Below are positions 1-5,041 of a DNA stretch of 9,145 bases, piece after piece. The stretch covers positions 1-9,145 of the forward strand of contig CAZCFZ010000131.1 of NCBI GenBank assembly GCA_964498065.1, read 5' to 3'. Every line of letters begins with the position of its first letter. Position 1 is the first letter of the stretch. Source of the stretch: FEN-1297 sp964498065. GTDB taxonomy: Bacteria > Bacteroidota > Ignavibacteria > Ignavibacteriales > Ignavibacteriaceae. Under the pieces are notes generated by a model. It did not search any database, had not been told where the DNA came from, and saw only the letters and a list, made by a program, of their open reading frames with translations. Made by a program: the position numbers and the translations under genes.

Positions 1-8
1 TTATTATA

Positions 9-25
9 AAAACAAGCTTTGTTTT
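9..25. repeat. Short AT-rich hairpin at the window edge
   Basis: AAAACAA (9-15) and TTGTTTT (19-25) form a 7-bp inverted repeat around the loop GCT. On either strand the stem ends in a short T run, so it could be the terminator of a gene lying left of the window. The stem has only two G-C pairs, and no neighbouring gene is visible to confirm this. Confidence 0.3.
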
Positions 26-66
26 AAGTAATTTAAACATACAAGCGCATCAACCGACTGCATTCT

Positions 67-89
67 TCGGCTGACGGATCGCGCTCGGC
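67..89 (+). repeat. 23-bp repeat, copy A
   Basis: TCGGCTGACGGATCGCGCTC followed by GGC. It matches the segment at 1348-1370 in 19 of 23 positions with no gap. The two copies lie on either side of the PEP mutase-like gene in the same orientation. Sequence just upstream also agrees in part (GACTG precedes both, with eight extra bases in copy A). It is likely one member of a genome-wide family, which cannot be tested from this window. Confidence 0.6.
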
Positions 90-145
90 GTTTTTGTAAT
101 TTACGGATTGCTCGTTTCCCGACATAGGCGGGCAGGCCGTTTCGG

Positions 146-161
146 TCCGGCAGCTGCCGGA
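146..161. repeat. 16-bp perfect palindrome
   Basis: TCCGGCAGCTGCCGGA reads the same on both strands, and two further G-T pairs could extend it as RNA. It lies in the GC-richer patch. It could be the core of a palindromic dispersed repeat or a protein-binding site. No T run follows, so it is not a standard terminator. Confidence 0.6.
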
Positions 162-212
162 TTTAAGGTGTTCGTACAAAATTATTTAACATGCAAACCG
201 TACTTCCAAAGA

Positions 213-241
213 ATCCGTCGACAGACGGATGGTCGACGGAT
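213..241. repeat. Two mutually exclusive hairpins
   Basis: ATCCGTCGAC (213-222) is perfectly complementary to GTCGACGGAT (232-241), giving a 10-bp stem with a 9-base loop. The first seven bases, ATCCGTC (213-219), can instead pair with GACGGAT (224-230), giving a 7-bp stem with a 4-base loop. The two folds share the left arm, so only one can form at a time. No T run or open frame is attached, so an attenuator cannot be claimed. Confidence 0.5.
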
Positions 242-295
242 AAGTTGCAGCAATTATATAAGTTTAGTCCCATGGTAAGTATGATTAAATTAGAA

Positions 296-303
296 TAGAT
301 TTG
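296..303 (+). promoter_or_regulatory. Possible Bacteroidota-type -7 box (TAGATTTG)
   Basis: TAGATTTG fits the TAnnTTTG -7 consensus known from Bacteroidota promoters. A TTTAG at 273-277 is at roughly the distance of the -33 element but is not a perfect TTTG. The site is about 90 bases upstream of the gene starting at 392, leaving room for an AT-rich leader. The match is short and could be chance. Confidence 0.3.
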
Positions 304-391
304 TTATAGTAACTTTTTTAGTTTTCTGTTGTTATGAATATTCTGTGAGAAGAAAGGGACAATTATTAAATAATAAAAAAAGGGTGATATT

Positions 392-1261
392 ATGGTTTCA
401 AATATTCAAAAAGAAAAAGCCGAATTGTTCTTGAAATTTCATCAAGATAAAGAAATTCTAGTTCTGTTAAACTCATGGGATATCGGAAGTTCTAAATTAA
501 TTGAAGCATGCGGTTATAAGGCAATTGCAACAACAAGTATGGGATTAGCTGCTTCTTTAGGTTACCCTGACTGCGAGATAATACAACTTTCAGAAGTGAT
601 TACAGCTATAACGGGAATTGTAAAAGGTGTGAAAGCTCCAGTAACTGTGGATATAGAAGCCGGGTATGGAAATAATTTAGATGAAATAATTGAATCTGCT
701 AAAAAGATAATTGCAACTGGAGTTGCGGGGATAAATATTGAAGACAGTATTGAATTAAATCCAAAATTAATTGACGAGACGGAATTCTGCGAAAGAATAT
801 CAGCCATTCGTGAATTATCAGATTCACTGGGATTTCATTTAGTAATTAATGCAAGGACTGATTCATTTTATGTTTCATCTGGTTCGCCCCAAGAAAAATT
901 ATCTGAATCAATTAAGCGCGGCAATAAATACCGAGAAGCCGGCGCCGACTGCATATTTGTCCAGCCAGTTTGGGAAAAAGAAATGATTGCAACTTTAGTT
1001 AAGGAAATTAATGCACCAATTAATATTCTAGCAAATCCTACAATTGGAACAGGAATGCCTCTTTCTGTAAGTGAACTGCAGGATTTAGGTGTTGCCCGCT
1101 TAAGTCTTGGTTCAGGTTTAATGAAAGCAACTTTAGCCTTAATTAAAAAAGTTGCCGACGAACTGTCCGCAAAAGGGACTTACAATATTTTATTGGATAC
1201 TTTAACACCGATTTCAGATGCTGCAATGGCTTATAAAATGGCAATCGGGATGAATAATTGA
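392..1261 (+). CDS. Isocitrate lyase/PEP mutase superfamily protein
   Basis: A 289-residue cytoplasmic TIM-barrel enzyme of the PEP mutase/isocitrate lyase superfamily, whose members make or break C-C or P-C bonds of alpha-oxyacids using Mg2+. Visible family features are NSWD (27-30), TTSMG (47-51), the metal-binding VDIEAGYG (85-92, Asp87 and Glu89), INIEDS (114-119), INARTD (152-157, Arg155) and LANP (213-216). The Lys-Lys/Arg-Cys-Gly catalytic loop of true isocitrate and methylisocitrate lyases is absent. It is therefore better placed in the broad, mostly uncharacterised PEP-mutase-like group (PF13714 type), and its substrate cannot be read from the sequence. The ATG follows AGGGTGAT (381-388), an adequate ribosome binding site. 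The gene stands alone, with 183 bases to the next gene. Confidence 0.85.
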   Translation: MVSNIQKEKAELFLKFHQDKEILVLLNSWDIGSSKLIEACGYKAIATTSMGLAASLGYPDCEIIQLSEVITAITGIVKGVKAPVTVDIEAGYGNNLDEIIESAKKIIATGVAGINIEDSIELNPKLIDETEFCERISAIRELSDSLGFHLVINARTDSFYVSSGSPQEKLSESIKRGNKYREAGADCIFVQPVWEKEMIATLVKEINAPINILANPTIGTGMPLSVSELQDLGVARLSLGSGLMKATLALIKKVADELSAKGTYNILLDTLTPISDAAMAYKMAIGMNN

Positions 1262-1347
1262 GCTACTCACAGCTAAAACGTTGGTAGATTGCAATTATAA
1301 ATCTAATCCAAAGCCGAGAATAACATGTTTTAGTACTCATCAGACTG

Positions 1348-1370
1348 TCGGCTGAAGGATAGCATTCGGC
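1348..1370 (+). repeat. 23-bp repeat, copy B
   Basis: TCGGCTGAAGGATAGCATTC followed by GGC. It is the partner of the copy at 67-89, with 4 mismatches in 23 ungapped positions. It sits in the 183-base gap between the PEP mutase-like gene and the DUF1593 gene. It carries G/C-to-A/T differences relative to copy A, as expected if this copy has decayed toward the local AT-rich composition. Confidence 0.6.
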
Positions 1371-1444
1371 ATGGTAATGCTGAAATAAAGTAATTTCATG
1401 ATTCCTATATTTTTAAATCAAATTAGAACAAGGTATTTAATAGA

Positions 1445-2896
1445 ATGAGAACTATTGTTTATACAATTATCTTTGGCTTAATATTAACTTTCAATTCTAT
1501 TTTTGCTCAAGCAGATCAAAAAAGTATAACTGCTATTCAAAAAAATAGAGTAATTATATTAACGGATATTGGCGCTGACCCGGACGATTCCGAATCAATG
1601 GTCCGATTATTATTATACTCCAATGAAATTGATATAGAGGGATTAATTGCCACAACATCCTGCTGGCAAAAGACAACAAACCATCCCGAATATATTAAAA
1701 ATATAATTCAAGCATACGGTAAAGTGCAGCCTAATCTTAATAAAAATGAGGCCGGTTTTCCTAGTGCTGAATCACTATTAAAGAAAGTAAAAAATAGTAT
1801 TGCAGAATATGGAATGCAGGGAGTCGGCGAAAGAAAAGATTCACCTGGTTCTGAATGGATTATTAAAATTCTTGAAGAAAAAGATGAGCGCCCTTTATGG
1901 ATATGCGTTTGGGGAGGAGTTAATACTCTTGCCCAGGCTTTATATGATATAAAAAAAACAAAAACAGAAACAGAAGTAAAAAAGTTAATAGCAAAACTCA
2001 GGGTCTATACAATATCCGACCAGGACGACAGCGGTGTATGGATCAGAAAAAATTTTCCTAATTTGTTTTATATTGTCAGCCCCGGCGATGATTACGGAAG
2101 CGCCACTTGGAGTGCAATCAATAGTTATATAAAGGGAATAAATAATGAAACAATTAGTAATAAATGGCTGGCAAAAAATATACAGCAAGGTCATGGGCCT
2201 TTAGGTGCCGTATACCCCGATGTAGCTTACGGAATGGAAGGTGATACACCTTCTTGGTTAAATTTAATACCAAACGGATTGAGTTATCCCGAACATCCCG
2301 ACTGGGGAGGGTGGGGCGGTCGTTACGAACTGTACAAACCTAAATTTGATTCACTTAAAAAAGGTAATTCAGGTGTTCCGATAGAACCGGAAACCAGAGC
2401 CATTTGGACAGATGCAGTTGATAAATATACTCCTTATACTTTTAATGAATACGGACGAGCCGTTAGATTGGACACAATGACATTTACAAGCAATAAAGCA
2501 ACACTATGGCGTTGGCGAAATGATTTTCAAAATGATTTTGCCGCCAGGATGAGCTGGTGCACGGAAACATATAAAGAAGCAAATCATCCGCCGATTGTCA
2601 AATTATTAGTCCACGAACATATAACTGTTAAATCAGGAGAGGGCTTTGATTTAGATGCTACGGCAACCGATCCTGATGGAGATAATCTCAGTTACCTTTG
2701 GTTTGACTACCCTGAAGCCGGTTCGTATAAAGAACTTATAAAAATTAATTCAGCTGAAAACGTTCATAACGCTTATGTGATAGCACCTATGGTTAAGAAA
2801 AAAGTAACCGCTCAATTTATTTTAAGAGTTACAGATAAAGGTGAACCTCAATTATCAAGATATAAAAGAGTATTCGTAACTATAATACCAAAATAA
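1445..2896 (+). CDS. Secreted DUF1593 / Sde182-like nucleoside-hydrolase-fold protein
   Basis: A 483-residue exported protein. Residues 1-21 form a signal peptide (hydrophobic 8-16, probable cleavage after Ala21 before Gln22). Residues about 35-330 match the DUF1593 domain (PF07632), which has the nucleoside hydrolase fold: the acidic metal-site motif DIGADPDDSES (41-51), WGGVNTLAQAL (156-166), SDQDDSG (191-197), GMEGDTPSWL (263-272) and a Trp/Gly-rich HPDWGGWGGRYE (284-295). WRWRNDFQNDFAARMSW (355-371) closes that part. The C-terminal 100 residues are Ig-like, with a Ca-site-like DPDGD (409-413), as in the C-terminal domain of cellulose-binding Sde182. Role: probably periplasmic or surface processing of carbohydrate or nucleoside-like ligands; the substrate is unknown. 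AGGT at 1431-1434 is a weak ribosome binding site, but the signal peptide supports this start. Confidence 0.85.
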   Translation: MRTIVYTIIFGLILTFNSIFAQADQKSITAIQKNRVIILTDIGADPDDSESMVRLLLYSNEIDIEGLIATTSCWQKTTNHPEYIKNIIQAYGKVQPNLNKNEAGFPSAESLLKKVKNSIAEYGMQGVGERKDSPGSEWIIKILEEKDERPLWICVWGGVNTLAQALYDIKKTKTETEVKKLIAKLRVYTISDQDDSGVWIRKNFPNLFYIVSPGDDYGSATWSAINSYIKGINNETISNKWLAKNIQQGHGPLGAVYPDVAYGMEGDTPSWLNLIPNGLSYPEHPDWGGWGGRYELYKPKFDSLKKGNSGVPIEPETRAIWTDAVDKYTPYTFNEYGRAVRLDTMTFTSNKATLWRWRNDFQNDFAARMSWCTETYKEANHPPIVKLLVHEHITVKSGEGFDLDATATDPDGDNLSYLWFDYPEAGSYKELIKINSAENVHNAYVIAPMVKKKVTAQFILRVTDKGEPQLSRYKRVFVTIIPK

Positions 2897-2897
2897 T

Positions 2898-3020
2898 ATG
2901 TAAGTAACACAAATTAGCATTCTATATATTGCTGTAATAACTGCTCTTTTATTTTTACAACAGCAAAGTTATAATGCAAATAAAGTACCTGTTTATAATG
3001 AATCAAACCTATATTCATGA
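2898..3020 (+). pseudogene. Possible relic of a small exported protein
   Basis: An ATG at 2898 is followed at once by TAA. The same frame then stays open for 38 codons to a TGA at 3018-3020, and its translation begins like a signal peptide: VTQISILYIAVITALLFLQQ, then a polar tail. One base change in codon 2 (AAA to TAA) would explain it as the dead start of an exported protein. There is no ribosome binding site and the gap is AT-rich, so a chance open frame is the main alternative. Confidence 0.2.
2929..2966. terminator. Weak inverted repeat between convergent genes
   Basis: TTGCTGT (2929-2935) and ACAGCAA (2960-2966) form a 7-bp perfect stem with a 24-base loop. It lies between the ends of two convergent genes (2896 and 3036), where a two-way terminator is expected. 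The long loop and lack of a following T run make the assignment weak. Confidence 0.25.
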
Positions 3021-3035
3021 AATTGGGCTTGCTGT

Positions 3036-3455
3036 CTATTCAAATCTTATTACATCGGCTCTAATATAAATTTTTGCACTTGTGTATAAAATTAAATTTA
3101 TTGCATCAGTATCATATCTTACATTAATTAGAGCTAATTTATCACCCTCCGCTTTACCGTATTTCTCTTCATAATTTTTCCAAAGATTTTCCAGTGCCTC
3201 TTTATACAACATTCCCGTTCCGCTAACCCTTGCTATGGCTAATGTTTGTGTTAAAGGTCCTGCAGGGAAAGTAGCGCCGATTATGTATCCTGCCTCAGCT
3301 TCGCCGGAAATATTAGTCGCTATAATTTTATAATTCGCTTGCCTTAACTGAACATTTGTCATATTAGCCGAAGTGAACATTCCTGATGTCGAACAGCCAT
3401 ACAGTAGTGATAGACAAAAAAGTAATAATCCGGAGAATAAAATTTTATTTTTCAT
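3036..3455 (-). CDS. Small lipoprotein, DUF6567-like
   Basis: A 139-residue probable lipoprotein. The N terminus has a Lys-rich start, a hydrophobic stretch (5-18) and the lipobox LYGC (18-21), so Cys21 should be lipidated after cleavage. The mature part begins with STSGMFTSANMTNVQL (22-37) and contains GTGMLYKEALENLWKNYEE (79-97) and ALINVRYD (107-114). These segments resemble the uncharacterised DUF6567 lipoprotein family seen in Bacteroidota. Family assignment is from memory of these motifs; no function is known. Read on the minus strand, AAAGGGTGA lies about five bases before the ATG, a good ribosome binding site. The gene is convergent with the DUF1593 gene and its upstream region carries an ordered set of half-sites (3484-3510). 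Confidence 0.75.
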   Translation of the reverse strand: MKNKILFSGLLLFCLSLLYGCSTSGMFTSANMTNVQLRQANYKIIATNISGEAEAGYIIGATFPAGPLTQTLAIARVSGTGMLYKEALENLWKNYEEKYGKAEGDKLALINVRYDTDAINLILYTSAKIYIRADVIRFE

Positions 3456-3483
3456 AATTCACCCTTTTAATTTGTTGTTTATT

Positions 3484-3510
3484 TATTCTTAACATAAGAA
3501 TATATTCTTA
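3484..3510. promoter_or_regulatory. Triple 8-bp half-site upstream of the lipoprotein gene
   Basis: TATTCTTA occurs at 3484-3491 and 3503-3510, and its exact complement TAAGAATA at 3495-3502. The second and third copies abut to form the perfect 16-bp palindrome TAAGAATATATTCTTA (3495-3510). The group is 29-55 bases upstream of the lipoprotein start codon, where a promoter or operator should be. This looks like a binding site for a dimeric regulator with one extra half-site; the regulator is not identifiable here. Confidence 0.45.
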
Positions 3511-4109
3511 CGTATAATTATTGAGCAGTTATATTAAAATCCTTAAAGAGAATTTAACGGAAATATTTTCCCCATTAAAACTTATTTATTCAAACTTTTT
3601 TTATTTTTTAAATGTCAGTCAATTTTTTAATTATTTGATTTCTTTGAATTTACATGCATTAAAGAATAATTATATTTTAATTTTATCTTTTATTACAAGA
3701 ACCTTTTTCCTTTCACTAAGACTAATATTACTTGGATTTAAGTTATTTGAGTACTTGTGATTTATAATACGGTTAAGGTATTTTATTTGGCCTTCTATGG
3801 CATTTAAAGTTTTAATTCTTTAAACTAAAATAAAGTTAGTAGTCCGATAATTTTATAATAATTACTTACCAATCAAAGTTTTTATTATATATTCATAATT
3901 GACTGATTGAAAACCAATATTTTTCAAGATTGACATTTATTAGATTATATTAAAATGATATAAACCTGCAGTAACTTTTGTAATTGCAATTTCTTCTTAA
4001 GCGGATCACTTTAGGATCAATATTAATTATTACAAAAATTTATATATGATTGCCCGAATTCTTAGCGGCTTTAGGAGAATTTATTTTTAAAAAGTCGGGG
4101 AGGGAAATA
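3511..4109. other. AT-rich gap without a convincing gene
   Basis: About 600 bases with very high A+T. The only sizeable open frame (3521-3760, +, TTG start) has no ribosome binding site and a low-complexity Leu/Phe/Asn composition typical of chance frames in such DNA. A small stem, AATTCT/AGAATT (4057-4062 with 4076-4081), lies before the strong ribosome binding site at 4096-4104. The gap must hold the promoter of the 4110/4177 genes and the upstream promoter sequence of the lipoprotein gene, but no promoter element with good spacing stands out. Confidence 0.5.
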
Positions 4110-4187
4110 ATGGATCTTAATAATTTAATTTTAATATCCATTCTAAATAATAATTTATTAATATCGGTAGGAGGTTATGATGAATAA
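4110..4187 (+). CDS. 25-residue upstream open frame (possible leader peptide)
   Basis: An ATG five bases after GGGGAGGGA (4097-4105), one of the strongest Shine-Dalgarno sequences in the window, opens a 25-codon frame. It encodes a Leu/Ile/Asn-rich peptide starting MDLNNLILISIL and ending SVGGYDE. Its last codons contain the AGGAGG ribosome binding site of the next gene, and its stop (4185-4187) lies a few bases past the next gene's start (4177 or 4180). That layout is typical of translational coupling or a leader peptide. No amino-acid run or terminator hairpin suggests classical attenuation. It may be a non-functional frame, but a strong ribosome binding site with a coupled stop is hard to dismiss. 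Confidence 0.4.
   Translation: MDLNNLILISILNNNLLISVGGYDE
4169..4174 (+). promoter_or_regulatory. AGGAGG ribosome binding site that bears on the start choice
   Basis: A full AGGAGG ends 2 bases before the ATG at 4177 and 5 bases before the ATG at 4180. The second spacing is the more normal one, so translation may start at 4180, one residue later. The site favours a start here over the more signal-peptide-like ATG at 4267, which has no ribosome binding site. Confidence 0.6.
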
Positions 4188-4734
4188 TGAAAATTTCGAT
4201 ATAGATCTCAAACAGTCTATGAGTATTTTAAGCCATAAGTTATTTAAGCAAAGTTTTAATCCAGTCATGAAGGTTTTAATGATATTAATTGTCTCATTGT
4301 TTTTTTGTCAACCGTCATTTAGCCAGGAATCTTCTTCAAAGGATCAGCCTGTAAAAGCAGCTAAATATAAAAATGTAACATGGTACGGTGTAGGACGTAT
4401 AAAATTTAAACCAGGTAAAATGCATGATGCAATGAATATAATTAAGAAATATTATATGCCCGCGACTAAAGCTGCTGGAAATCCCGGCCCGGTTATGGTA
4501 CTTGAAAATCAGACAGGTCCCTGGAGCTTAACAGTAGTCTGGAAATTTAAGGACGGACCTTCGGATCTTGAATGGAAAATAAGCCCTGAGGATGCTGCTT
4601 ACCGGGAACAATTATTTAAGATAGCCGGAAGCAAAGAAAAAGCAAAAGAAATAGGCGAAAAATTTGATTCGTATATTGCTAATGAGACATATAATATTGC
4701 TTTGCAGAAAAACGATATGGTTAGCAGCAAATAA
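4177..4734 (+). CDS. Secreted hypothetical protein, possible alpha/beta-barrel fold
   Basis: 185 residues as drawn; I do not recognise a named family. Residues 31-49 are a good signal peptide (MKVLMILIVSLFF core, cleavage likely after Ser49 before Gln50), preceded by an unusual 30-residue polar extension. The extension follows from the AGGAGG at 4169-4174; if translation began at 4267 (Met31), the export signal would be of ordinary length, but that ATG has no ribosome binding site. The mature domain begins around WYGVGRIKFKPGKMHDAMNI (69-88), then VMVLENQTGPWSLTVVWKF (106-124) and a helical C terminus (135-170). The strand-helix-strand-strand pattern with 'length-of-helix' spacing recalls small ferredoxin-like dimeric alpha/beta-barrel proteins, but this is a judgement of pattern only. 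The gene may be coupled to the upstream 25-codon frame. A hairpin (4751-4780) follows the stop. Confidence 0.7.
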   Translation: MMNNENFDIDLKQSMSILSHKLFKQSFNPVMKVLMILIVSLFFCQPSFSQESSSKDQPVKAAKYKNVTWYGVGRIKFKPGKMHDAMNIIKKYYMPATKAAGNPGPVMVLENQTGPWSLTVVWKFKDGPSDLEWKISPEDAAYREQLFKIAGSKEKAKEIGEKFDSYIANETYNIALQKNDMVSSK

Positions 4735-4750
4735 GTAGTAAAATTCTTTT

Positions 4751-4800
4751 GGCTGTAGTTTATCCCGACTTTCTGCAGCCGAAATTGACAAAAATTTCTT
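4751..4800 (+). terminator. Probable terminator after the secreted protein gene
   Basis: GGCTGTAG (4751-4758) pairs with CTGCAGCC (4773-4780), eight pairs including one G-U, around a 14-base loop. A second small stem, GAAATT/AATTTC (4781-4786 with 4793-4798), follows and ends in a T-rich stretch. The hairpin starts 16 bases after the stop codon. The T tract is not directly at the first stem, so termination efficiency is uncertain. Confidence 0.5.
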
Positions 4801-4997
4801 TTATGTAAATTTTAATAAACTTCATTATTGTTATAAATTTTAAGAAATATTTCTTGCTAACAAGCATATTTTATTTTAATTTTTACATAATATTTATTAT
4901 AAAATAAAGCTGATACTTAAATCATTCCAAAATTGCGGTGGCTGTTTTCTTCTGCAAATATTTAAAATTTCTATTTCCCAGTGTGTAAATCCTTTTT

Positions 4998-5017
4998 AGA
5001 ATATTCTGAAAATTTTC
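4998..5017. promoter_or_regulatory. Two abutting 10-bp palindromes before the activator gene
   Basis: AGAATATTCT (4998-5007) and GAAAATTTTC (5008-5017) are each perfect palindromes and touch end to end, 24 bases before the activator's start codon. They could be an operator, for example for autoregulation. The first shares its AGAAT/ATTCT arms with the palindrome at 3495-3510. In AT-rich DNA, short palindromes arise by chance fairly often. Confidence 0.3.
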
Positions 5018-5041
5018 ATTCAAATTAATTCTTAGTTAACT

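Larger units (their letters stand above)
45..245. repeat. GC-richer intergenic repeat patch
   Basis: This stretch is clearly richer in G and C than anything else in the window and carries no plausible gene. It contains one copy of a 23-bp repeat (67-89), a 16-bp perfect palindrome (146-161) and a pair of overlapping hairpins (213-241). Together this looks like a dispersed intergenic repeat, or a decayed mosaic of such elements, rather than coding sequence. The rest of 1-391 (AT-rich, 246-391) holds only the probable promoter and ribosome binding site of the next gene. Confidence 0.55.

Noticed and set aside
4..162. Open minus-strand frame through the GC-rich patch, rich in Arg and Lys
   Set aside because: It has no start codon near its beginning and no ribosome binding site, and its sequence overlaps the repeat and palindrome. 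It is better explained by the GC-richer repeat having few stops.
562..807. Minus-strand frame inside the PEP mutase-like gene
   Set aside because: It lies antisense to a well-supported enzyme gene and shows no motifs of its own.
1365..1379. TCGGCATGGTAATGC as a sigma-54 promoter for the DUF1593 gene
   Set aside because: Spacing is one base short, and the left half is part of the 23-bp repeat.
3521..3760. 79-codon open frame with a TTG start in the AT-rich gap
   Set aside because: It has no ribosome binding site, a weak start codon, and a Leu/Phe/Asn/Ile composition expected from AT-rich non-coding DNA. No recognisable motif.
3788..3802. TTGGCCTTCTATGGC as a second sigma-54 promoter
   Set aside because: The GG-to-GC distance is one base too short, and it lies more than 300 bases before the next gene.
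3930..3956. TTGACA followed by TAAAAT as a sigma-70 promoter for the 4110/4177 genes
   Set aside because: The spacer is only 15 bases, and this lineage probably does not use the E. coli-type consensus; chance matches are common in AT-rich DNA.
4785..4811. TTGACA followed by TAAATT before the activator gene
   Set aside because: The spacer is only 15 bases, and the TTGACA is inside the terminator-like structure after the preceding gene.
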